64,000 nt of DNA. Source: Candidatus Kapaibacterium sp. (GTDB lineage Bacteria > Bacteroidota > Ignavibacteria > Kapaibacteriales > NICIL-2). This document shows positions 7,620 through 16,306 of the stretch, piece by piece. Made by a program: the position numbers and the translations under genes. The notes beneath the pieces were generated by a model. The model saw only the letters and a list, made by a program, of their open reading frames with translations, was not told where the DNA came from and searched no databases. The number at the start of each line of letters is the position of its first letter. Position 1 is the stretch's first letter. The stretch covers positions 600,670-664,669 of the forward strand of contig JANWWF010000001.1 of the NCBI GenBank assembly GCA_025055755.1, given 5' to 3'.

Positions 7620-9040
7620 ATTCGCCAGACAAGCAGATTCTGGTTGTTGATCTCGACGAGACCCTACTCCGCACCGATCTTGTCTGGGAAGCACTCACCG
7701 AACTTGCGCGATGTAAGCCCTACCTTCTGCTCCTTGTCCCGCTGGTACTCTTTCGCGGCAGAGCTGCACTTAAACAATGGCTTAGCCGCCAAGTGAGGTT
7801 AGAGCTCCATCAAATGCCGCTCAACGAAAGCGTACGCGCGTTTGTTGCCCATGCAAAAGCACAAGGGCGTACTGTCGTGCTTGCTACGGCAGCACATCGG
7901 TGCTGGGTTGAGCCATGGGCTCGTGAGCTTGGCTACTTTGACCACATCTTTGCAACTGAGCACATCAATCTCCGCGGGCGGGCTAAACTTGAGCGCCTGA
8001 AGCAGGAATTTCCCGCCCAGCATTTTGACTACATCGGCAATAGCGGTGCTGACGTCCCCCTTTGGCGTGCAGCGACAAATGCCTACATTGCAGGTAACCC
8101 GCGCCTGTACCAACACCGCATCGGCAAAGCATTCGCTGGTGTGTTCCCTGTCGAGCGTGCTCGGTTCGGTGATTGGCTCGGCTTGCTCCGCATTGAGCAG
8201 TGGAGCAAAAATTTGCTCGTCTTTGTCCCGCTGGTCTTAGCCCATCGCTTGGGAGAAGCAACGGCGCTAATCAACACAGCAATCGCTGGACTTCTGCTGA
8301 GCATTATAGCTTCTGCACTATACGTTCTCAATGATTTGCTCGACCTTCCCCGCGATCGACTGCATCCGACAAAGTCTGCACGACCTCTCGCCCGCGGAAT
8401 CATCCCTCTCCGCCATGCATGGATTGCCGTTGGAGCGGGCGTTGTTATTGGTGGAGGGTGGTGTGCTGTCCTCCTTCCGCCTGCAGCCGCATTGTTGATT
8501 GCGCTCTATGGCACAACCGCACTTGCCTATTCACTACGTCTCAAGCATCTGGCAGTTGTGGATACGTTTGTCCTTAGCGCGCTTTACACTCTACGGATCC
8601 TCATTGGGGCAGCAGCAAGTAGCACACCCGTTTCGCCCTGGCTAATCGGCTTTGCTCTTACTTTCTTTACTGGACTGGCACTCCTTAAGCGCCACTCTGA
8701 AACGGTGCACCTACGAATGAATAACTATCGCATCGAGGATAACCGACCCTACACTGATCGCGATGAACCATTCTTACTTGCTACTGGCATTGCAACCTCT
8801 ACCATGGCAATCGTGATTTTGACAGTGTACCTGACCAGTGAGCGCGTGCGAACGCTCTACAGCCACCCAGAACGCCTTTGGCTTGTGCTGCCGCTACTAT
8901 TGTTTTGGCTGATGCGTATGTGGCGACTATCTGTCCATGGTCAGCTAACAAGCGACCCCCTTTCTTTTGCTCTCCGCGACCGTATCAGCCTTACAATCGC
9001 TGCAGTGCTGTTTATCCTGGTCGTTGCTGTCGCTCGCTAA
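7616..9040 (+). CDS. HAD phosphatase-UbiA prenyltransferase fusion (polyprenyl-P phosphoribosyltransferase type)
   Basis: This 474-residue fusion has an N-terminal HAD domain with DLDET near residue 13 and the late acidic motif GNSGADVPL. The C-terminal half is a multi-spanning UbiA domain with NDLLDLPRDRLHP, RPLARG, and YSLRLKHLAVVD followed by LRILIGAA. These UbiA motifs resemble decaprenyl-phosphate 5-phosphoribosyltransferase (Rv3806c type) rather than quinone enzymes. The likely reaction joins PRPP to polyprenyl phosphate, with the HAD domain a good candidate for removing the 5-phosphate. The following DprE1- and DprE2-like genes support this. I chose ATG 7616, which overlaps the mnmH stop and has GAGG upstream; a GTG at 7604 is possible. 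Confidence 0.85.
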   Translation: MNSPDKQILVVDLDETLLRTDLVWEALTELARCKPYLLLLVPLVLFRGRAALKQWLSRQVRLELHQMPLNESVRAFVAHAKAQGRTVVLATAAHRCWVEPWARELGYFDHIFATEHINLRGRAKLERLKQEFPAQHFDYIGNSGADVPLWRAATNAYIAGNPRLYQHRIGKAFAGVFPVERARFGDWLGLLRIEQWSKNLLVFVPLVLAHRLGEATALINTAIAGLLLSIIASALYVLNDLLDLPRDRLHPTKSARPLARGIIPLRHAWIAVGAGVVIGGGWCAVLLPPAAALLIALYGTTALAYSLRLKHLAVVDTFVLSALYTLRILIGAAASSTPVSPWLIGFALTFFTGLALLKRHSETVHLRMNNYRIEDNRPYTDRDEPFLLATGIATSTMAIVILTVYLTSERVRTLYSHPERLWLVLPLLLFWLMRMWRLSVHGQLTSDPLSFALRDRISLTIAAVLFILVVAVAR

Positions 9041-9043
9041 TCT

Positions 9044-10324
9044 ATGCGGCTTGAAAGCTGGACGTCTCTTCCTCGATCGCAGGTGCAGGATTATCGGCAC
9101 TACTACTGGACCGACGAAGACCCCTTTCGAAACGCAGGTTCCACCCTTCTTGCTCGCGGCAATGGGCAGAGCTATGGCGATGTATGCTTGCCCTGTCAGC
9201 AAGCAGTAGTATGCACCCCCCTTGACCGCATCCTTGCGTTCGATCGCACCAGCGGCAGAGTGCGTGTCGAATCAGGCATCAAGTTATCCGAGCTGTTGGC
9301 AGTAACTGTCCCTGCTGGATGGACTCTGCCTGTGATTCCAGGAAGTGGTGCTGTTACTGTTGGCGGTGCAATTGCTAATGACGTTCACGGCAAAAACCAT
9401 CACTGGGCAGGGACATTTGGCTGCTGGATTGAACGCATCGAGCTTGTCCGCTCTGATGGCCGCTACCTGTGTACCCCAGAGGAACATCCGGAGCTATTTC
9501 GCGCTACCATCGGCGGTTTAGGATTGACAGGCATCATCACATGGGCAGAGTTGCAGCTGGTGCGGTGTTCCTCCGCATGGCTTACCGTCGAACGCTTCCC
9601 CTTTGCTACCCTGGATGAATTTTTCTGCCTAAGCGAGCAAGTGGAAGAACACGGTAACTACGTTGTTGGATGGTGCGATGTGTCCACTCCTGGCAAGTAT
9701 CGGGGAATTGTCTCTGTAGCACGATTTTGCGACGATGGTGATTTTTCCACGCCACCGCGTCACGTCCCGCTTTCACTTCCTCCAATGCCAGTATCTGTGT
9801 TTACACGCACAACAGTGCAACTAACATCCGCACTATACTACAGCACTATGCGCCGGCGAGTTCGACAGCGCATGCACTACACCGATGTCTTTTTTCCCCT
9901 TGGCAGGCTTCCATGGAATCGCTTGTTCGGACGTCGCGGTTTTTTCCAATTGCATGCAGTTGTCCCTCGAGCACTCGAACGGGAAGCAACCCATGCAATT
10001 TGCTCTCGACTTTGGCGGGCAAAGGTTCCTCTTCCTTTGTGTGTCCTCAAGCGCTTTGGAGCCCGCCCATCACCAGGCTTGCTTTCGTTCCCCATTGAAG
10101 GTACAAGCATTGCGGTGGATCTTCCAAACCATTCTCGGTCCGTCCAAGCTCTTGATGAAATCATCACCATGGTGGCCTCTGTCGGAGGGCGCATTTACCC
10201 TGCAAAGGATGCACACATGGCTTCCCATCACTTCCAGCAGATGTTTCCCCAGTGGCATCAAGTAGAACGCTTACGCGATCCCCGCTGTTGCTCGCAATTT
10301 TGGCGCCGTGTCACTTCATCCTAA
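9044..10324 (+). CDS. dprE1: DprE1-like decaprenylphosphoryl-ribose 2'-oxidase
   Basis: This 426-residue FAD-dependent oxidoreductase shows the FAD_binding_4 and ALO-type features of DprE1. The motifs are GNGQSYGD, TVGGAIANDVHGKNHH, GGLGLTGII and YPAKDAH. The last contains Lys388, which aligns with catalytic Lys418 of the mycobacterial enzyme. DprE1 oxidises polyprenyl-phospho-ribose at C2' as the first half of epimerisation to the arabinose donor. The residue exactly 31 positions before this Lys, equivalent to benzothiazinone-target Cys387, is Ala357. The gene starts 3 bases after the HAD-UbiA gene and is followed within 6 bases by the DprE2-like gene. Confidence 0.9.
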   Translation: MRLESWTSLPRSQVQDYRHYYWTDEDPFRNAGSTLLARGNGQSYGDVCLPCQQAVVCTPLDRILAFDRTSGRVRVESGIKLSELLAVTVPAGWTLPVIPGSGAVTVGGAIANDVHGKNHHWAGTFGCWIERIELVRSDGRYLCTPEEHPELFRATIGGLGLTGIITWAELQLVRCSSAWLTVERFPFATLDEFFCLSEQVEEHGNYVVGWCDVSTPGKYRGIVSVARFCDDGDFSTPPRHVPLSLPPMPVSVFTRTTVQLTSALYYSTMRRRVRQRMHYTDVFFPLGRLPWNRLFGRRGFFQLHAVVPRALEREATHAICSRLWRAKVPLPLCVLKRFGARPSPGLLSFPIEGTSIAVDLPNHSRSVQALDEIITMVASVGGRIYPAKDAHMASHHFQQMFPQWHQVERLRDPRCCSQFWRRVTSS

Positions 10325-10330
10325 CATCCC

Positions 10331-11083
10331 ATGCCTATAGACTCGGTTTTGATTGTTGGTGCTACCTCCGCCATTGCCCATGAAACAGCACGCGCACTTG
10401 TCGGGCGGACTTCACACTTTGTTCTTGCAGCACGCAATGCAGAGCACTTAGCTGTGGTCGCTGCTGACCTTCGCAATCGTGGTGCAAAAACGGTGCACAC
10501 GCTCCACTACGATGCCGAAAGCCACGTCCAGCGCGACCTTCTCGCAGAAGCAGCCGACAGCATCGGCACACTTCCGGATGCAGTGTTGATTGCCCATGGT
10601 GTACTCCCCCGTCACGAAGAAGTCGTGCACGATAGCAACGCGGCACGCTCGGTGTTGCAGATCAATACCGTTTCCGTGCTTGCTCTTTGCACCGACGTCA
10701 GTCGCCACTTTGAGCAGCGCGGCTCTGGATTGCTGGCTGTGATCAGCTCTGTTGCGGCTGACCGCGGACGTATGCAGAACTACCTGTACTCCGCATCAAA
10801 AGCTGCGCTGGACGTTTATCTGGACGGTCTCCGCTTACGATGGAAAACGCTTTCCCCTGCATTACGTGTGCTTACAATCAAGCCAGGATACGTCCGTACA
10901 CCGATGACAGCTCACCTAGAACACATGATTTTGCCTGCATCCCCTGACTCGGTAGGTCGCCGCATTGCTCGCGCTATGCTCCGAAGGAAAGGAGGACGCA
11001 TGTACGTTCCCTGGTGGTGGGCACTTGTCGCTGCAGTGCTCCGCCGCTTACCGGAGCCGTTTATGCTCCTGGTGCGGCAGTAG
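10331..11083 (+). CDS. dprE2: DprE2-like short-chain reductase
   Basis: This 250-residue short-chain dehydrogenase has the NAD(P)-binding motif VGATSAIA, a catalytic Ser (VISSVAAD) and YSASK. The C-terminal part (LRVLTIKPGYVRTPM, then a hydrophobic basic tail) matches decaprenylphospho-erythro-pentofuranosid-2-ulose 2-reductase. It should reduce the keto product of DprE1 to polyprenyl-phospho-arabinose. The gene lies 6 bases after dprE1, as the third member of a compact set. The 3' end is 23 bases from the convergent DUF2723-type gene, with no visible terminator. Confidence 0.88.
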   Translation: MPIDSVLIVGATSAIAHETARALVGRTSHFVLAARNAEHLAVVAADLRNRGAKTVHTLHYDAESHVQRDLLAEAADSIGTLPDAVLIAHGVLPRHEEVVHDSNAARSVLQINTVSVLALCTDVSRHFEQRGSGLLAVISSVAADRGRMQNYLYSASKAALDVYLDGLRLRWKTLSPALRVLTIKPGYVRTPMTAHLEHMILPASPDSVGRRIARAMLRRKGGRMYVPWWWALVAAVLRRLPEPFMLLVRQ

Positions 11084-11106
11084 TTCTCCCGAGCTGCGTT
11101 CGGATG

Positions 11107-12933
11107 TCAGGGCGAGTGCAATAGCCGGACAAGTCGCTCCTGTGCAGCGAAATTTGTACGGTCTAGAGCAAGTGCGGTGCGATAGCATTCGATTGCATCA
11201 GTTGGCTGCCTTGCAGCAAGTGCATCGCCAGTGCGAACGTATGCCCATGCAGCAAGAGCAAGAAGCCCACGGTCAAGGCGCTCGGTTGAATAGTGCAGTG
11301 CACCTTGCCGCAGAAGAGTAGGGTCAACCACCTTAGGTAGCGGCGGCACTGGACGCCCCGGGGATAGCAATGCCACTGTTGCGCCATATGGTGCTGTCGG
11401 ATAAAGTGCGGCAAATTCTGGCTCTGTCTCAAGCACCTCTGGCGTTGCAAAGGAGAAGCGCTCTGGATTTCGCTCCACAAACGCGCGAAGTAACGATACA
11501 AATCTCTGCTGAATGATGCCATAACGCTCTTTGGGCATGTTCCCAGACTCAAATTCCTCCAGCAACGGAAGGTAAGCAGCAATCTCTGTGGAACACCGCC
11601 GGATCGGCTCCCCGTACCAACGCTCCAGTTGCTTGAGATACCATGTCCGCCGCAGTAGCTCTTTTTCCACCAACACTATGTCGCGCCGATATCCTTCGAC
11701 CTGCTGCAGATACCAGAATGCAGAGCAGAAATGGTCCCATTGCTGGGAGAGCAAAATGCTTCCATTGGGCAGAGGATCGACAACCAAACGAACATATGCG
11801 CGCACAAGATGGTGCGCGTGCAGATCATTCGGCTTCCAATTCCACGCCAGGTACACTAAAGGTAAAAGCATCATCGCTACACGGAACAGCCGATATCTCC
11901 AAAGGGCGGCAATGCCTGTTGCTGTTGCAAATGTTGCGGCAATAAATGCCACAAGAAAGTATGGCTCGATATCGTGGATACTGTAGTTGATTACATACCC
12001 CACACACACCACCATTGCAAGCACAAGAAGAAGGGCAATTGCTCGAGCGCGCTTCCAGAGCTTCCATAATCCCCACACCGCAATAGGCACGGCCACATTC
12101 GGCAAAAGAAGCTTGCCGAACACCTCTAACTGTTGTCGTGCAGACCCTTGGAACATCCACACAGAGTACTGCTTACCAAGCACGTGGTAGAAAAACTTTT
12201 CCACGCTACGATGCACTTCCCCCCAGTTGAATACCGGCTCTGCCATGCTCCGGATGGGCAAGTATGCATAAAGTGCGCCACAGGCAATAACAATGCTGGC
12301 GGGAACAAGGAGTTGCCGCAAGCGCTGCCATAACGTTCCGGGAAGCTGAAAAAGAACAAACGCAAGCACACCGGGCACCAGCACAATTGTCGTCAAGTGA
12401 TTTGTAAAGCCCAACCCAAGGAAAAGGGCTGCCAGATGTAACTGATGTGGCAAGCGCTGCTGCCCCCATCGCACAAGCCAAAAAAAGACTGCAGCAACAA
12501 GAAGGAGCTGCAATGCGTGGACTTCCATGCTCAACGCTTGTGCCCACACGGTCCGGGCAACTGCAAACTGCATGGCTGCTACGGCCGCAACACTCCGCAC
12601 CCCTGCAAGGCCAAGCCGGCCTTTTTCTGCCCACACCAAATGCAACACACCACGATGCACCACCGCTACAGCTAGTGCACTTAGCACAGCCATAAGTACA
12701 TTCAGCCGTTCAATTGGTAACATTGGAAGAGGCAATTGCAGCCACAGATGCCCTATAAGCGTCAGAAGTGGGTAGCCCGTTGGATGGGCGACCCCAAGTG
12801 TTGAACACACCCCTGCTAATTCGCCACAGTCCGTGTAATACAAGTCTGGGACTGCTGTAAGCCGGTAAATCACTCCTGCTACACCTGCAACAACAGCAGT
12901 GTCAAGCCAGGTTTGCCAGAAGCGTTCGCGCAT
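11107..12933 (-). CDS. TMEM260/DUF2723-type membrane glycosyltransferase with C-terminal TPR
   Basis: Starting at ATG 12933 the product is 608 residues. The first loop carries the family signature YTDCGELAGVCSTLGVAHPTG, and many hydrophobic spans follow through the first 400 residues. A long soluble C-terminal part ends with a TPR-like repeat (DAIECYRTALALDRTNFAAQERL). The family (DUF2723, related to human TMEM260) contains GT-C protein O-mannosyltransferases that use lipid-phosphate sugars at the outer face of the inner membrane. The acidic pair in the first loop is the expected catalytic site. An upstream extension to 13095 overlaps rfbB and lacks family similarity. Acceptors are unknown. 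The adjacent dprE and distant polyprenyl-P-mannose synthase genes could supply donors. Confidence 0.82.
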   Translation of the reverse strand: MRERFWQTWLDTAVVAGVAGVIYRLTAVPDLYYTDCGELAGVCSTLGVAHPTGYPLLTLIGHLWLQLPLPMLPIERLNVLMAVLSALAVAVVHRGVLHLVWAEKGRLGLAGVRSVAAVAAMQFAVARTVWAQALSMEVHALQLLLVAAVFFWLVRWGQQRLPHQLHLAALFLGLGFTNHLTTIVLVPGVLAFVLFQLPGTLWQRLRQLLVPASIVIACGALYAYLPIRSMAEPVFNWGEVHRSVEKFFYHVLGKQYSVWMFQGSARQQLEVFGKLLLPNVAVPIAVWGLWKLWKRARAIALLLVLAMVVCVGYVINYSIHDIEPYFLVAFIAATFATATGIAALWRYRLFRVAMMLLPLVYLAWNWKPNDLHAHHLVRAYVRLVVDPLPNGSILLSQQWDHFCSAFWYLQQVEGYRRDIVLVEKELLRRTWYLKQLERWYGEPIRRCSTEIAAYLPLLEEFESGNMPKERYGIIQQRFVSLLRAFVERNPERFSFATPEVLETEPEFAALYPTAPYGATVALLSPGRPVPPLPKVVDPTLLRQGALHYSTERLDRGLLALAAWAYVRTGDALAARQPTDAIECYRTALALDRTNFAAQERLVRLLHSP

Positions 12934-12970
12934 CAACACGCAAGGATTGGTCCTACAGCCCAGACCAAAG

Positions 12971-14005
12971 CTACACTTGTGCCCCTTCTTGTAGGCGCCA
13001 ACTGTATTGCTGTTCGTAGTACCTGCGGTATTCTCCCGAACGAACAGACTCGATCCATGCACGATTGTGGAGATACCATTCAACCGTCCACGCAAGCCCT
13101 TCTTCGAAGGTCACCGTTGGTGTCCATCCCAGTTCCCGCTCTGCTTTCGTGCAATCAATTGCATACCGTCGATCATGGCCAGGCCGGTCCGGAACATGTC
13201 GAATAAGAGACTCCGGCTTGCCAAGGAGCTGAAGTATTGCTCGGACGACATCTATATTCCGTCGCTCTGAGCGCCCACCGAAGTTGTATACTTCGCCCAC
13301 CACACCCTGCTCATACGCTGCTACAAGTCCACGGCAATGGTCTTCGACATAAATCCAATCGCGCACTTGGTGTCCATCGCCGTACACAGGCAATGGTTCA
13401 TCCGCCAAGGCATTGGTTATCATAAGCGGGATGAGCTTTTCGGGGAATTGGTATGGACCGTAGTTATTCGAGCATCGAGCAATAATCGCAGGCATGTTAT
13501 AGGTATGCACAAATGCGCGCACCATGCAGTCGGCAGCAGCTTTCGAGGCTGCATACGGCGAATTCGGCTTCAGGGGCGATTCTTCGGTAAAAGGAGGATC
13601 ATCTGGCCCAAGTGAACCATACACTTCGTCTGTTGAAACATGCAGGAACCGCTTAATGCCGTAGGCGCGTGCTGCTTCCAGCAAGACAAGCGTTCCCCGA
13701 ACATTCGTTTCGTAGAACGGTGCCGCCGACAATATTGAGCGATCAACGTGGCTTTCCGCCGCGCAGTGAATGATACCCTCGACGGCATATTCCTCAAGCA
13801 AGCGAGTTACAAGCTGAGCATCCTCGATACGGCCGTGTACAAACACATAGCGGGGGTCTTGTTCGACGTCGCGTAGGTTCTCCAAATTTCCCGCATACGT
13901 GAGGGCATCGAGATTGACCACGCGCCAATCTCGATGGTGCAGTATCCATCGCACAAGATTACTACCGATGAACCCTGCGCCCCCCGTCACCAGCACGGTT
14001 TTCAT
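12971..14005 (-). CDS. rfbB: dTDP-glucose 4,6-dehydratase
   Basis: This 344-residue extended SDR protein has GGAGFIGSNLVR at the N-terminus, the catalytic motif STDEVYGSLG, and YAASKAAAD containing the Tyr-x-x-x-Lys pair. The product RDWIYVEDHCRGL and GGRSERRNID segments are typical of RfbB. It converts dTDP-glucose to dTDP-4-keto-6-deoxyglucose, an early step to dTDP-rhamnose and related sugars. RfbA, RfbC and RfbD are not in the window. The ATG overlaps the stop of the upstream proline dehydrogenase gene (ATGA), and the next gene downstream starts 37 bases later. Confidence 0.95.
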   Translation of the reverse strand: MKTVLVTGGAGFIGSNLVRWILHHRDWRVVNLDALTYAGNLENLRDVEQDPRYVFVHGRIEDAQLVTRLLEEYAVEGIIHCAAESHVDRSILSAAPFYETNVRGTLVLLEAARAYGIKRFLHVSTDEVYGSLGPDDPPFTEESPLKPNSPYAASKAAADCMVRAFVHTYNMPAIIARCSNNYGPYQFPEKLIPLMITNALADEPLPVYGDGHQVRDWIYVEDHCRGLVAAYEQGVVGEVYNFGGRSERRNIDVVRAILQLLGKPESLIRHVPDRPGHDRRYAIDCTKAERELGWTPTVTFEEGLAWTVEWYLHNRAWIESVRSGEYRRYYEQQYSWRLQEGAQV

Positions 14006-14919
14006 TGGATGCGATCTCCGTTCAAGTGGAATAGGGCGCGGAAGACATGCCCCGCAATCTGTGGGTTCTCTTTGAGCCGCCGCAGCGAGTAGCCGTACCA
14101 GTCCTCGCCATACGGAACGTACACGCGAACCGGATAGCCACGGCTGATAAGTTCCTGTCGTTTCTGCTCTCGAACGCCAAGCAGCATTTGAAACTCATAC
14201 TGATCCGGAGAAAGCTTTCGCTCGGCGATTAGACGCTCCGCATCGGTAATGAGAGCATCGTCGTGCGTCGCAATCCGCACACGCATGCCTAAATCCACAA
14301 TCAAACGCAGCAACTTGCGATAGTTCTGGCGAATGCCCTCTCGATCTTTGATTGCGATGGACGCATCTTCGTTGTAAATGCCCTTGCACAGCCGAATATC
14401 CGCACGGTAGAACGCCAAATCACGGATGTCCTGCTCGCTCCGGTAGAGATATGCTTGAATGACAACGCCAATGTTATCAAATCCCTCTTCGCGCATAGTG
14501 CGGTAAAGATCGAGCGTAGCAGTAGTGTACGGAGAATTCTCCATGTCCAGCCGAACAAATAGCCCCAACTGGCGAGCATGCTCGAGTATCCGCTGCAGAT
14601 TCTCCTTTGCCACCTGCCGATCAAACGAAAGACCAATCGAGGTAAGCTTCACCGATAGATACGCAGGCAAGCCATACGTAGCGATGGCATCGAGTGTACG
14701 AAGCGCCTGTTGCGTTTCGCGTTCGGCTTGCTCGAAAGTGGTGACAAACTCTCCCAGAGCGTCTATTGTGGCTGTTGCTCCTTGCTGCTGCAATTGCTGT
14801 ACTGTGCGAACGGCATCGTCGAGAGTCGTCCCTGCAATGTAGCGCCAGGCAACTCTACGCACAATTGGTTTTGGCACAAACGGAAGCGAGCGAGCTATAA
14901 TCGTGTCAAGAAGACTCAT
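14002..14919 (-). CDS. Monofunctional proline dehydrogenase
   Basis: This 305-residue (alpha/beta)8 enzyme has VRLDMENSPYT, RLCKGIYNE, IATHDD, the EFQMLLGVR segment and the C-terminal PYGEDWYGYSLRRLKENP, which carries the substrate-binding Arg pair. It oxidises proline to pyrroline-5-carboxylate with FAD, passing electrons to the quinone pool. No P5C dehydrogenase domain is fused or adjacent. I chose the ATG at 14919, which gives the natural helical N-terminus (MSLLDTIIARSLPFVPKP); an in-frame start at 14952 is possible. The stop overlaps the rfbB start. Confidence 0.92.
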   Translation of the reverse strand: MSLLDTIIARSLPFVPKPIVRRVAWRYIAGTTLDDAVRTVQQLQQQGATATIDALGEFVTTFEQAERETQQALRTLDAIATYGLPAYLSVKLTSIGLSFDRQVAKENLQRILEHARQLGLFVRLDMENSPYTTATLDLYRTMREEGFDNIGVVIQAYLYRSEQDIRDLAFYRADIRLCKGIYNEDASIAIKDREGIRQNYRKLLRLIVDLGMRVRIATHDDALITDAERLIAERKLSPDQYEFQMLLGVREQKRQELISRGYPVRVYVPYGEDWYGYSLRRLKENPQIAGHVFRALFHLNGDRIQ

Positions 14920-14954
14920 CGCTATGTGGTCAACTTCCACACTCTTGCACAAAA

Positions 14955-15593
14955 TTAGCGGACAACAGCAGAGGAAGAAACACGCAAGCGCGCGGTAAGA
15001 ATTCCCCGGATGTGATGCTGAAGGACCTCGACAGGTTGTGTTGCATCAAGTAACACCACGCGCTCAGGATGGCGTTCTGCAATTGCCCGATAGCCAGCAC
15101 GGACACGCTCGAAAAATGCAACCGGAGCATCTTCCATTCGGTCAGCACTGACAGAAGCACGATCCCCTCGCCGCGAAAGTGCCGTATTGACGTCCAGATC
15201 GAGGATGAAGGTCACATCTGGAACAACCTCCTCGATGGCATAGCCAATGACACGCTCAACCATTGCCAAATCGAGCATTCGCCCATAGCCTTGGTATGCG
15301 ATTGTTGAATCAGCATATCGATCGCAGATGACCACTTCTCCCCGCGCCAATGCAGGGCGAAGAGCTTCCTCCACTAACTGCCGCCGTGCAGCACAGAAGA
15401 GAAACAACTCTGCAACAGGAGAAATTCGATGGCGTCCATCGAGCAAAATGCTCCGGATCGCTTCTGACAGGGGCGTTGCACCAGGCTCGCGAAAGACCCG
15501 CACACTCAATCCTTGCTGTTGCAACCACTCCGCAACCAAAGCTACGTGCGTGGATTTGCCCGAGCCATCTATTCCTTCGAACGTGATGAACAT
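14955..15593 (-). CDS. tmk: Thymidylate kinase
   Basis: This 212-residue P-loop kinase has ITFEGIDGSGKST, FREPGATPLSEAIR, the DRY motif in VICDRYADSTIAYQGYGR, and a lid region with RGDRASVSADRMED. It phosphorylates dTMP to dTDP in the cytoplasm. The 5' end overlaps the end of rsmI by 25 bases, placing it in the same transcript as rsmI and the NUDIX-TadA fusion. The gene ends 35 bases before the proline dehydrogenase ATG, so the whole minus-strand series may be one transcript. Confidence 0.96.
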   Translation of the reverse strand: MFITFEGIDGSGKSTHVALVAEWLQQQGLSVRVFREPGATPLSEAIRSILLDGRHRISPVAELFLFCAARRQLVEEALRPALARGEVVICDRYADSTIAYQGYGRMLDLAMVERVIGYAIEEVVPDVTFILDLDVNTALSRRGDRASVSADRMEDAPVAFFERVRAGYRAIAERHPERVVLLDATQPVEVLQHHIRGILTARLRVSSSAVVR

Positions 15594-16306
15594 TCCTCTG
15601 CCAGGGTTGATTGTCCTTGCAAAAGTACCACAAATTCTCCCCGCACTGGGATTGTGCTTCCCAGCTGCTGGGCAATTTCCCCCAGCGTCCCTCGGTAAAA
15701 GGACTCGTGCACCTTAGTGAGCTCGCGTGCGAGGACACAGCGGCGATCGTCACCACATAGCTGGCGGAGCTCTGCGATGAGCCGCTCGATTCGGTGGGGC
15801 GATTCGTAGAGGATTACTGTCTCTTCGCGGTTCGCAGCACGTGCAAGAAATGTACGGCGCCCTTTCTTGTGCGGCGGAAAGCCAAGGAAAGTGAATGCGT
15901 GCACAGCCAAGCCGCTGGCAACAAGCGCTGTCAATGCAGCAGATGCACCAGGAAGAGGAACTATCCGCACGCCTTGGGCAATCGCCTCTTCGACAAGCCG
16001 ATAGCCCGGATCGCTCACCAACGGCATTCCTGCCTCGCTACAATACGCAACAGAATTGCCGCCGACGATTTTCGCAATGAGTTCCTTGCTCTTCTGTCGC
16101 TCGTTATGTTCGTGGTATGAGACAATAGTGCGCACAGGGAGCTTATACATCGCAAGCAATTGCTTGAGGGCACGTGTGTCTTCGGCAGCCAGGATGTCTG
16201 CACTTGCAAGTACACGCAGGGCACGGAGTGTGATGTCTTCACGATTGCCAATTGGTGTTGGCACCAGGTACAGTGCAGGTTCTAACAAATACTGCTCTTT
16301 TGTCAT
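15569..16306 (-). CDS. rsmI: 16S rRNA (cytidine1402-2'-O)-methyltransferase
   Basis: This 245-residue protein has the tetrapyrrole-methylase-like fold with LYLVPTPIGNREDITLRALRVL at the start, AAEDTR, SYHEHNE, the SAM-site CSEAGMPLVSDPGY, and PLPGASAALTALVASG. It methylates the ribose of C1402 in 16S rRNA. The ATG overlaps the stop of the NUDIX-TadA gene (ATGA) and the 3' end overlaps tmk, so it sits in the middle of a tightly coupled group. Confidence 0.95.
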   Translation of the reverse strand: MTKEQYLLEPALYLVPTPIGNREDITLRALRVLASADILAAEDTRALKQLLAMYKLPVRTIVSYHEHNERQKSKELIAKIVGGNSVAYCSEAGMPLVSDPGYRLVEEAIAQGVRIVPLPGASAALTALVASGLAVHAFTFLGFPPHKKGRRTFLARAANREETVILYESPHRIERLIAELRQLCGDDRRCVLARELTKVHESFYRGTLGEIAQQLGSTIPVRGEFVVLLQGQSTLAEECSSRSKE

